Origin: Lachnospiraceae bacterium
GTDB lineage: Bacteria; Bacillota; Clostridia; Lachnospirales; Lachnospiraceae
Assembly (NCBI GenBank): GCA_900752065.1
Contig: CAADTT010000050.1
Location: forward strand, 1 to 60,688
Length of the DNA: 60,688 bases
Reading direction: 5' to 3'
Part shown: piece after piece, positions 53,675 to 60,688 of the stretch
How the letters are laid out: the number at the start of each line of letters is the position of its first letter
Numbering within the stretch: position 1 is the stretch's first letter
The notes under the pieces: generated by a model
Database searches by the model: none
Seen by the model: the letters and a program-made list of their open reading frames with translations, nothing else
Told to the model about the DNA's origin: nothing
Translations under genes and position numbers: made by a program

Positions 53675-54976
53675 TTATTTCGCAGCCCAAATACAAACAT
53701 CCCCGCTGACACTGGAAAACCGGAGCTCGCCGCCGCAGCCGTCTCCAAATACCGCTTCGCCGCTCCTTTCTCCCACTGTTCCGGAAAGAGGAAGATCTGT
53801 CTCGAAATCTCCGCTGACTGTCTTATAGGAAATACGGAATCCCTGCTCTTCTGGCACCCGGATCTCACAGTCGCCTGATATGGAACTGCCCGTCAGCTTT
53901 TCCGGAATATTTTTCATCTCTAATTCCACATCTCCGCTGGTGCTGGTACAGGTCATCTCTTTGCTCTCTCCTGAAAAAGAAACATCACCGCTGGCGGAGA
54001 AAAGCTCACACCGCTCGCAGCAGCTTTCTTCCAGCTCAATATCACCGCTTTTCGTTTCCGCCCGGAGAGCGCCGGTCAGTCTGTAACCTTCCATATCTCC
54101 ACTGGCTGACCGCAGTTCCATGCTGCTACAGGAAATGTCTTCCAGCTCCACGTCTCCGCTGGTCGTCGTGATCTTCAATTCTTCGCAGACAAGCCCGCCG
54201 TTCATCCCGACATCCCCCGCCCGGGTGGAGAGAATGACACGGTTCCACATCCGTTCAGTCAGTCTCACTTCCAGATCATACCGCCGTATCCCGCGCATAA
54301 AGAAATAAGAAGCACTGGCAGTATTTTTCTGGCTGACTGACAATACCCCGTCATCTTTCAGCATCGTCTCGATCTCTTCTCCCTCGATCTCAATAAAGCC
54401 ATCCTTTTCCCCTGTGCATTCCAGCGTCACATCTCCGTTGCTCATGTAAATCTCCAGGGAATGAACGTCTTCCTGCGGGATGAACATACAGTTTCTCTTT
54501 CTTCCCTTCTGGATCGTGAACTGCCGGAACACTCCATCCGGATATTTTTCCTTTATCTGGCCGGATACATCCTTTGCCACGTCTTTCGCACAGTCCACGG
54601 CAACTTTCGCTGTAGAAAGCGCAGCATTTACGATCTCTTCTATCCCGCTTTCCAGATCAGATTTTGAAAAAGAAGAATTCTCCTTTGTCCGGGAATCATC
54701 CTTTTCCTGAAATTCCAGAGTACTGTCTCCCCCTGATGCATCCTCTTCCTGCTCCGCTTCCCGCAGATAAACCAGCAGCTCTTCCACGTCTCCCAGGCTT
54801 TCCTCCGCTTTCTGCAGTGCCTCTTTCTCCGGCATTCCGCTCTCTGCCAGCTCCAAATACCTCTGATACAGATTTTCACTCAATTCTTCAATCATTTCCG
54901 TCTTTGCATCACTGTCCTTCGCCTCTGCCAGACGGTTCGTAACCATTATGACAATCTTTGTCTCCATCCGATTCAT
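53675..54976 (-). CDS. DUF4097 beta-repeat protein with PadR-linked N-terminal domain (433 aa)
   Basis: Start at 54976, overlapping the PadR stop by ATGA with GGAGG upstream. N-terminal helical domain with a run of Glu/Ala helices (HAAS-like, about 1-75), linker, then eight SGD-type beta repeats (TSGDVELE, ASGDMEG, KSGDIELE, ASGDVSFSG, TSGDVELE, ISGDCEI, VSGDFETD, VSGDVCIW). Repeats of this sort form a beta-solenoid. No signal peptide or membrane span is seen, although similar proteins are often membrane-linked. Function unknown; coregulated with PadR. Confidence 0.85.
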   Translation of the reverse strand: MNRMETKIVIMVTNRLAEAKDSDAKTEMIEELSENLYQRYLELAESGMPEKEALQKAEESLGDVEELLVYLREAEQEEDASGGDSTLEFQEKDDSRTKENSSFSKSDLESGIEEIVNAALSTAKVAVDCAKDVAKDVSGQIKEKYPDGVFRQFTIQKGRKRNCMFIPQEDVHSLEIYMSNGDVTLECTGEKDGFIEIEGEEIETMLKDDGVLSVSQKNTASASYFFMRGIRRYDLEVRLTERMWNRVILSTRAGDVGMNGGLVCEELKITTTSGDVELEDISCSSMELRSASGDMEGYRLTGALRAETKSGDIELEESCCERCELFSASGDVSFSGESKEMTCTSTSGDVELEMKNIPEKLTGSSISGDCEIRVPEEQGFRISYKTVSGDFETDLPLSGTVGERSGEAVFGDGCGGELRFSSVSGDVCIWAAK

Positions 54977-55317
54977 ACGCCAACCTCCAATGTAAGTAAT
55001 GCATCCAGAAGAGAACGGGTCTCCTTCCACTCCCGGCTCCGCTCTTCCCACTGTTTTCTGCCCTCTTCCGTAATCTTATAATAGCGCCGCCTGGCTCCCG
55101 GCCCCTCTTCTCCCCAATAAGAAGTAATCAGTCCGTTCTGTCCAAGCCTCTTAAATGCCGTATAAAGGGTTGCTTCCTTAAACTCATACTTCCCTCCCGT
55201 ACGCTGCTGCACCGTCTTATTGATCTCATATCCATAGCTGTCCCTGTCCATCAGTTGGGTCAAAATAATTGTATCCGTATAGCCGCGCAAAGTATCTGCT
55301 GAAATCGACAAATCCAT
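54973..55317 (-). CDS. PadR-family transcriptional repressor
   Basis: 114 residues. Winged helix with DSYGYEINKTVQQ, EATLYTAFKRLGQNGLI and GARRRYYKITEEG, the PadR signature, and a short C-terminal helix. GAGGAGG before the ATG. The promoter is overlapped by an inverted repeat, so it probably represses itself and the DUF4097 gene. Confidence 0.92.
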   Translation of the reverse strand: MDLSISADTLRGYTDTIILTQLMDRDSYGYEINKTVQQRTGGKYEFKEATLYTAFKRLGQNGLITSYWGEEGPGARRRYYKITEEGRKQWEERSREWKETRSLLDALLTLEVGV

Positions 55318-55340
55318 TCCTCCTCTCTTTTCGCAGCCTC

Positions 55341-55378
55341 ATCGTAGCATGATATACCTCGCCTGTCAAGGTATATCA
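55341..55378 (-). promoter_or_regulatory. PadR operon promoter with overlapping operator
   Basis: Minus strand TTGACA (55364-55369), 17 bp, TACGAT (55341-55346). A perfect 10-bp inverted repeat TGATATACCT/AGGTATATCA (55350-55359 and 55369-55378) covers the -35 and spacer, an ideal repressor site. Confidence 0.7.
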
Positions 55379-55582
55379 CGAATTTAATTATATCGTTCCT
55401 ATCTTCTGTTATTGTATGAATATTACGGCCGGCATGATTGCCCGCTCCCTTATCCGGCTGCTTTATCCGCTCTTATGTTGGTATGGCACCGGTCTCCATA
55501 AGTAACATCGTATTTCTGCTATCTTAACTGATACAACGTCCTCCTTTACAAGCTGAAATTTTCTAATCGGACAAATCGAAAG

Positions 55583-55948
55583 TTATATAACTGAATATCC
55601 GGCATGAACAAGAACATCGAAAGCCTTATCGAAATTCTCTTTTTTTACAAGAATATAATCTGTGTTATATGTAGAAACCGCAAAGATTCCTATCTGATGA
55701 TCCGCTAGAATTGTCGCAATCGGAGCAAGTACTCCAATCAGAGAAAAGTCCAGAATACCCTGTATTCTGAATGCTTTCCAACCGTCCTCCCGTTCCTCCG
55801 TCTCCAATGGCGCATGCTCCGTCATGCATACCAGTGAAAGTTCTTCATCTGTTTTCCCAATAAAGAAGAACTCATCTGCCAGTATCTCCGGACATAGTTC
55901 CCTGACTTTGCATACCGATAGTTCATATGGCAACTTTTTCAATTCCAT
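55583..55948 (-). CDS. ACT-domain protein (121 aa)
   Basis: Two ACT-like halves; the C-terminal one is clear: FRIQGILDFSLIGVLAPIATILADHQIGIFAVSTYNTDYILVKK. Related to the CASTOR-like ACT_7 family that binds amino acids. No catalytic domain. Follows the LysE-type fragment on the same strand, with an AAATTTAGGAGG-type site before the ATG. Confidence 0.8.
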   Translation of the reverse strand: MELKKLPYELSVCKVRELCPEILADEFFFIGKTDEELSLVCMTEHAPLETEEREDGWKAFRIQGILDFSLIGVLAPIATILADHQIGIFAVSTYNTDYILVKKENFDKAFDVLVHAGYSVI

Positions 55949-56011
55949 TATCTTTTCCCTCCTAAATTTATCCTACTAATCATTTTTACCCACGAAGATA
56001 GGATCTTCCTT

Positions 56012-56338
56012 TCAATACACTGTAAATACACTCCAACAGGGTAAGAGCCAGAAGGATGCTCCTTCTGCACTGTCGTCTGCTGTTGGCTTGCTGATTGCCA
56101 CATGGATGACAAGCCAGAAAATATAGGCAGCCCCAATGTACTTCAATATTTTCAGCGCATCCGGTAAGAATGCACCAATCCCGTATACGAACAGTGCACA
56201 AATAATCTGAACAACATAATATCCCGCAAAGATACCAAAAAATAAAGGTTTTCCCTTTTTCCAGCCATAGCTGTTGACGGTATTAAGTGCAAGAATATTG
56301 CCGGGACCGGGCGTAAAGGCATTGATCACACAATACAC
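56012..56338 (-). pseudogene. Truncated LysE-family exporter
   Basis: Encodes about the first half of a LysE/RhtB amino-acid exporter (NAFTPGPGNILALNTVNSYGWKKG, then two membrane spans). The usual protein is about 200 residues; this one stops after about 108. Homology also extends a few codons upstream of any start codon, so both ends look damaged. The remaining downstream sequence shows no continuation. Confidence 0.65.
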
Positions 56339-56372
56339 CAGAAAATTCCTGACAATATCATACTGAATTTTA

Positions 56373-56591
56373 TCAATTTTTCTTTTTGAGCATTATTGGT
56401 TTCATTTCAAGCGGCATACAATCATGAGATACATAGAAAGAATGTTTACTTTGATAATACTTTGTACGACTATACACGGCTTCATCCTTCTTAAAGTAAT
56501 TATGCTTCTTTAAAGAACAAATGCTATACAAGTAATCTTGAACGATTCCATCCACTTGTTGCTGGAATTCCTGCATATTAAACATATCCAT
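56373..56591 (-). CDS. Small hypothetical protein (72 aa)
   Basis: Start at 56591 with AAGGAG seven bases upstream. Begins MDMFNMQEFQQQVDGIVQDY and ends in a basic KKKN tail. Soluble, rich in Tyr, Lys and Gln. No family recognised. Adjacent to the next small gene, with which it may form a unit. Confidence 0.5.
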   Translation of the reverse strand: MDMFNMQEFQQQVDGIVQDYLYSICSLKKHNYFKKDEAVYSRTKYYQSKHSFYVSHDCMPLEMKPIMLKKKN

Positions 56592-56652
56592 AGACAACTC
56601 CTTTCCAAATAAAATAGGCACATAATCCGAAGACCATGTGCCCTGATGTGTT

Positions 56653-56775
56653 TTACTGGTTACAGGCCAAAGCCTTTTCCTTGTCTATTTCAGCAAGGAT
56701 AATCTCTTTGGTTGCAAGTACTACTGTTCCTGCAAAACCGATAAGAGCCAGTATGACTTCCTTATCCCATTTCAT
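56653..56775 (-). CDS. Tiny single-span membrane peptide (40 aa)
   Basis: MKWDKEVILALIGFAGTVVL then a charged C-terminus ending ACNQ. The strong GAAAAGGAGG site before the ATG argues for real expression. One hydrophobic helix. It may be a small membrane regulator or toxin-like peptide; no homologue is known to me. Confidence 0.5.
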   Translation of the reverse strand: MKWDKEVILALIGFAGTVVLATKEIILAEIDKEKALACNQ

Positions 56776-56887
56776 AGACGTTCCTCCTTTTCAGAAAGTG
56801 CGGTACAAATGGTACCAAATTGAAGTCACACATCTATAAAATTATAACACATTTTCTTGCTCATTTCAATTAATCATATGTTAACAC

Positions 56888-57478
56888 TTATATTGTGCTC
56901 CGACACAACTTAGTTGAAAAATGCTTCCAAATCACAAACTTGCAGAATAATACCCTGAAAGCATAGTCTGCATAAAAAGTGTACGTTGTTTTACCATCAA
57001 TTTTAACAGGCGGTGCATCTTGCATCAGATACTTCATATATTCCATATCCATTGCTATTTGTCCATCTTTGGTGTCGAATCCTTTATCGATATGAAAATA
57101 AAGAACTTTTTCAGCCTTAACCTCGGTACCAATACTATTTCTAATATCTTCAATAAACACTTCTGGATTTGGTATTATTGCAACAGCATCAGCATTCGGA
57201 AAGTGCTCTCTAATCGTCTGTTTTTTATCATCTGAAAGATTAATTACAATGCTTCCATCGTCATTTTCTTTACAGTCTTCTTCATACACCGCAAACATAC
57301 AAAATACTGGCATTTTTTCTGCTGGCTCAACTCTGACCAATCCATTTGCTTTTCCAAACTCCGCAATAACTTCAATTCCCCAGAAAGTAATAGCATTTGA
57401 ACAATATATATTTCCATTTACAAGTCTCTCCAAATGTTCTCGCTTTCCGAATTTCAATAAGTACTTTATATCGGCCAT
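56888..57478 (-). CDS. Hypothetical protein, possibly truncated (196 aa)
   Basis: Begins MADIKYLLKFGKREHLERL followed by NGNIYCSNAITFWGIE, then an Ile/Glu-rich centre. The C-terminus after YAFRVLFCKFVIWKH looks cut compared with what seems a longer family. Weak ribosome site. No function known. Lies beside an IS66 remnant, so damage by insertion is plausible. Confidence 0.45.
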   Translation of the reverse strand: MADIKYLLKFGKREHLERLVNGNIYCSNAITFWGIEVIAEFGKANGLVRVEPAEKMPVFCMFAVYEEDCKENDDGSIVINLSDDKKQTIREHFPNADAVAIIPNPEVFIEDIRNSIGTEVKAEKVLYFHIDKGFDTKDGQIAMDMEYMKYLMQDAPPVKIDGKTTYTFYADYAFRVLFCKFVIWKHFSTKLCRSTI

Positions 57479-57571
57479 TTCTATTCTCTTTCACAAACAT
57501 CTAATCCACTGCCTAAACCCTAAGCGCGGATTTCTCGTAAATATGTTTTCATATAAAGAAACCGGGCTATC

Positions 57572-58672
57572 GTAAACGCTCCAAAGCATGTGTCTTGACA
57601 ACAAAAAGGCTGTTCTCACAGCCTGTCACTGCTTATGATGGCTTCCGGATATGCTTCGGAAGTTTTGGAGACCACGGCAGCAGATCTTCAAGAAAAGCCC
57701 GGTCATGATCCTCCATGTGCTGCGGTATTACAGTCAGCAAATGCTCAAAATACCCGTATGGTTTCAACCGTTGATGGTATCGATCATCTGCCAGTTTTTC
57801 CTGCCAATCGTAAAACCGCGGATTGCCCGTTCCGAAGCGTTGTTGTCAAGCGGAACATCACCATCCGTCAGCAATACTTTCAGGTATTTTTCCTGATTCA
57901 GCGCATAATTAAACGCATCACGCATCTTGCCTGAAGCCTGGATTTTCGGTTCATGAAGTTTTAAGTATGCAAACAAAGCATCTGCCAGTGGTTTGATTAC
58001 CACCTGACGCTGCTTACATCGTTCCTCTGAAGAAAGGCCCTTAAGTCTGCCTTCTTCGCGATAAACGGCCTGAATCCGTTTCATGACCAGATATCCCATG
58101 GTGTTCCTCCTGCCTTTTTCCGGAATTACTTTGAGTGCCTCATCAAACTTCCGGCGGCAGTGCACCCAGCATCCTGCAATCGTCAGCCCTTCCATTTCCT
58201 TTTCGATGGTATGGTAGACCTGATAGCCATCGGTCACGCAGATGCCTTGGTAGCCTTTCAGAAACTTTCACGGATGGGATGCATTTCGGGTCTTTTCATA
58301 GTCATACAGGATGATCTGCCGTTCCGGATACATGGAACCGGAACGGTACACCCACATATAGCTGGTGGAGCCGGCCGGTCGGCCGTCGTGGTTCACTTCA
58401 CAGGTCGTTTCATCCACCTGGATCACGTGATACTCATAAAGGCGTTCATGCAGGTAATCATAAAGCACTGCCAGATACTCTTCCCCAAGGCGGATCATCC
58501 AGTTTGCCATGTTCTGTCTGGTTATATTCAGACCATAGCGCTCGAATTCTTTTTCCAGCCGGTAAAGCGGTACTGCATTAACATACTTCGCATTCATAAT
58601 CGCAGTGCCAAGGGATGGGGATACTGTACTTCCATGAAGCAGACTCTTCGGATGCAGTGCACGGATCTAATT
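57572..58672 (-). mobile_element. IS66-family insertion sequence remnant
   Basis: Left end begins GTAAACGCT, close to the GTAAGCG end of IS66 elements. Only a damaged tnpC remains; tnpA, tnpB and the other end are not recognisable. Confidence 0.6.
57633..58666 (-). pseudogene. IS66 transposase (TnpC) pseudogene
   Basis: In one frame: NAKYVNAVPLYRLEKEFERYG, QVDETTCEVNHDGR (first catalytic Asp) and YDYEKTRNASHP. An in-frame TGA at 58268-58270 follows, then VTDGYQVYHT (second Asp) and DNNASERAIRGFTIGRKNWQ (catalytic Glu). After DTING a deletion shifts the frame to LKPYGYFEHLLTVIPQ...LPWSPKLPKH. The N-terminal third is missing after a stop at 58667. Inactive for three reasons. Confidence 0.85.
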
Positions 58673-58776
58673 GTCATATACTGAACTTTATCAATATTAG
58701 AAACAATATATTTGAATATCTGTCTCGCTGTACTTTTGTATTTCTTCATATGAGAACATATTGTATTTCCTCCAAA

Positions 58777-58929
58777 TCATAAACTGACTTGATTATACTG
58801 CCATTTCTGGTAATCCACCTCGCCCCGTACCTTTCCACAAAACTGCCACATATAAGCAACACATGCTTCAAGCAGGTACTCATAATCCACTTTCTCCTTT
58901 GAAACTACCAGCTTTGGAATTTTATCCAT
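58777..58929 (-). CDS. Small hypothetical protein (50 aa)
   Basis: Starts MDKIPKLVVSKEKVDYEYLL and ends QYNQVSL. Soluble, several aromatic residues. Its start overlaps the stop of the upstream small gene by eight bases. Unknown function; the pair might be remnants of a larger gene. Confidence 0.4.
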   Translation of the reverse strand: MDKIPKLVVSKEKVDYEYLLEACVAYMWQFCGKVRGEVDYQKWQYNQVSL

Positions 58930-59056
58930 TTTTTTCTTTGTAAGATTGGAGGAATCCGATATTCTTCAATGTTTCTAAAATATCCTGTCCTTTTGCCTTA
59001 TCACTTCTTTCCCGGAATTCTTCTCCGTAATGTTTTTCGTACACTTCACTTTCCAT
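58922..59056 (-). CDS. Small hypothetical protein (44 aa)
   Basis: Starts MESEVYEKHYGEEFRERSDK; highly charged. AGGAAAG lies upstream, with poor spacing. Overlaps the next small gene. No family recognised. Confidence 0.4.
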   Translation of the reverse strand: MESEVYEKHYGEEFRERSDKAKGQDILETLKNIGFLQSYKEKNG

Positions 59057-59181
59057 GCTTCGCGCCCTTTCCTGTAGAACAGTTTACCGCTACGGATAGG
59101 GTGTTACCATAGGTTTCTTATTATTTGTCGTCATGAAAGATAACTTTATTGGTCTATATTGATAAGTTTGTTAGTCTAATC

Positions 59182-59661
59182 TTAGATACCATATCCCTCT
59201 GCCCAAGCCTTGAGTTCTTCTGCATTTGCCTTCGCAGGGAACCGTTTTCCTTCTTTCAGCTCTGCTCCCGGACAGGAGCCCGCCAGCTCTTTATTTGTAT
59301 TCCCCATACCACTGCTGCCCGAAGTTGCAAGAGGAATAATCGTCTTGCCAGTCAGGTCATACTGCTCCAAAAACGAGTTTACGATGGTCGGGGCAACGTA
59401 CCACCAGATAGGGAAGGCTATGAAAATCACCTGGTACTGCCCCATGTTCTCCACTTTGTTTGCCACTGCCGGCCGGAAAGACTTGTCGCTCATTTCCACA
59501 CTGCTGCGACTCTTTTTATCCATCCAGTTCAAATCCGCCTCTGTGTAAGGAACCTCCGGCTGAATCTCATGCAAATATGCCCCGATTCCCTTTGCAAGCT
59601 GTTCTGCCAGTTTCGCTGTTACTCCGCTGGCACTGAAATATGCTACTAATATCTTACTCAT
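59182..59661 (-). CDS. Flavodoxin-family protein (159 aa)
   Basis: Start at 59661 with AAGGAG upstream. FMN phosphate loop in VAYFSASGVTAKLAEQL, then FIAFPIWWYVAPTIVNSF and PLATSGSSGMGNTNKEL. Long-chain type flavodoxin_4 fold that carries electrons or acts as an NAD(P)H-linked quinone/flavin reductase partner. It lies in the accessory zone and is intact, unlike its neighbours. Confidence 0.9.
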   Translation of the reverse strand: MSKILVAYFSASGVTAKLAEQLAKGIGAYLHEIQPEVPYTEADLNWMDKKSRSSVEMSDKSFRPAVANKVENMGQYQVIFIAFPIWWYVAPTIVNSFLEQYDLTGKTIIPLATSGSSGMGNTNKELAGSCPGAELKEGKRFPAKANAEELKAWAEGYGI

Positions 59662-59703
59662 AATCAATACATCTCCTTCCTGAAAATCATATCTTTTTGT
59701 CAT

Positions 59704-60024
59704 ATTGTAAATCCTGTCAACTCAACCCTCTGACATTTTTCCAAGTAGATATGTTTCCGCTGACAGTTCATATCTCATTTTTCGGTCATGTTGACCCGTA
59801 TCCAGTATCTGCTCCACCTCGAAAATTCCTTGTTTTCTACACTTTTTCAGTTCTTTATTTCTCCACCCGTGACATCAATGCTACGCACTCAACATATGTT
59901 ATCACTACAATCGGAACACATATTTTCAACCTCGTCACTTGCATTTAAACATAATTTATCTGTTTTATGTCTGTCCTTTGCATTTTTCTCTATGGTTTAA
60001 ACTTATCACCATCAATACTATTTT
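59704..60024. other. Intergenic region with coding debris
   Basis: On the minus strand a frame ending at 59722 reads KQGIFEVEQILDTGQHD...YELSAETYLLG without any start codon. It looks like the tail of a decayed gene. The flavodoxin promoter should be here but no clear pair is assigned. Confidence 0.35.
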
Positions 60025-60306
60025 TCAAGCCTGTTTTGTATGCAGAAAGTGCTGCCCTCTCTTATCCCCACCATCCACAAACGCCTCTTTCCACTCTTTG
60101 TAAGACATATCGCCCGGCACATAATAAGTCTTTCCGGTCTCCTCATCCCTCGCCGCCCGTTCTCCCGGCTGTCCGAAACCATCCTCAAAATATAGCACTG
60201 TGGTTGACCGGCAGTACACGTGAAACGGCGGGGCGGTAACTCCAGCTTCACAGTCCTTCATGAGAACCACTTTTCTGTCAAGACTCCGGCAGATAACAGA
60301 GAGGGG
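60025..60306 (-). pseudogene. Phage minor head protein C-terminal fragment
   Basis: Open frame without a start, containing CRSLDRKVVLMKDCEAGV, APPFHVYCRSTT and ERAARDEETGKTYYVPGDM, then YKEWKEAFVDG. This is the C-terminal Cys/His region of phage SPP1 gp7/Mu F-like minor capsid proteins. The final residues after VDGGDK diverge, suggesting a frameshift. No other phage gene is seen in the window. Confidence 0.7.
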
Positions 60307-60688
60307 GAGTCCTGTTGTTTACCGCCTGCAATACAAAAAATGTGAAAAAAGCACCCTTGCGGATACGTCTGCTATTTCACCCATAGTTGGGAGATACTGA
60401 ATCACCTCCCTATTTAGTCAAGTCTTTTTTCCTTATTTTTCAAGGATTTTTTGTTTTATATCTCAGATAAATGAGCCAAAGGGATGGACATTTCTCTGTA
60501 TCTGGTACGAAAGTAGAAGGTTTTGGGTACACGAAGTAAAACGTCATTGCTTTTTCGTTCTACATGGCCTTGTATATACCCATCCATCTACGGCGGCGAA
60601 CCTCCCATATCTACCAGGATATTCTGCATTTCTGCCAACTCCTAACTTCCTTCGTCCCGCCTGTCCATAACCAGGGTGTCAGCTCAGC
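60307..60688. other. Non-coding or degraded end of window
   Basis: AT-rich part followed by a GC-richer part with only short interrupted frames. No gene, repeat or RNA was recognised. Confidence 0.4.

Noticed and set aside
60457..60587. Small frame beginning MDGYIQGHVERK on the minus strand
   Set aside because: Poor ribosome-site spacing, the frame runs into low-complexity AT sequence, and it has no family features.
1..60688. CRISPR arrays, rRNA and tRNA genes
   Set aside because: Looked for regular direct repeats with spacers, conserved rRNA stretches and tRNA cloverleafs; none seen by eye. A tRNAscan or CRISPR search would settle this.

Overview
The window looks like a chromosomal segment of a strictly anaerobic Gram-positive gut bacterium of the Lachnospiraceae type (Clostridium cluster XIVa). 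This is judged from gene content: oxygen-sensitive glycyl-radical enzymes (PflB/PflA, class III NrdD), Hcp, Trk potassium uptake, T-box control of aspS with GatCAB, ECF sigma/anti-sigma pairs, DUF4474 and DUF6273 proteins, FIVAR/LRR surface proteins, and strong AAGGAGG ribosome sites. No rRNA, tRNA or CRISPR array was seen. Species cannot be named from the sequence alone.

Layout. 1-8.7 kb: a small Asn/Lys-rich orphan protein, then secreted carbohydrate-active or adhesive proteins on the minus strand (a GH110-like alpha-galactosidase and a FIVAR-repeat protein that share a C-terminal module) around a phosphoribosyltransferase-like gene. 8.9-12.0 kb: pflB-pflA. 12.3-13.7 kb: a secreted SGNH esterase. 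13.9-24.1 kb: an eleven-gene minus-strand run (C_GCAxxG protein, trkA, trkH, amidohydrolase, EamA transporter, pyrH, frr, uppS, cdsA, dxr, rseP) joining potassium uptake to the classical pyrH-frr-lipid block. 24.5-29.6 kb: a DUF4474/metallophosphoesterase pair, nrdD and an Rpn-type nuclease. 29.8-35.3 kb: T-box-aspS-gatC-gatA-gatB. 35.3-40.3 kb: a large secreted DUF6273/FN3 protein and asnA. 40.4-44.4 kb: a PflX-like radical SAM protein, a membrane protein, and an ECF sigma/anti-sigma pair. 44.7-46.0 kb: a fusion of an HPr phosphocarrier domain to a D-lactate-type dehydrogenase. 46.1-49.7 kb: a Crp-family regulator divergent from hcp, then a stand-alone rsmH. 49.8-55.4 kb: a hybrid sensor kinase and a PadR-DUF4097 pair with a visible operator. 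55.5-60.7 kb: a decaying accessory zone with truncated genes, tiny ORFs, an IS66 remnant, a flavodoxin and a phage head-protein fragment.

How the parts fit. Mixed-acid or lactate fermentation (PflB, HPr-D-LDH) supplies energy without oxygen. NrdD and Hcp are the anaerobic deoxynucleotide and nitrosative-stress systems. The surface proteins suggest use of host glycans. AspRS carries a histidine typical of non-discriminating enzymes and sits with GatCAB, so this operon may make Asn-tRNA(Asn) by transamidation.

The strongest candidate for something undescribed is the HPr-dehydrogenase fusion. It keeps the phosphorylatable His15, has Asn at the regulatory Ser46 position, retains a complete dehydrogenase triad, and starts at a near-consensus promoter flanked by a 9-bp inverted repeat.
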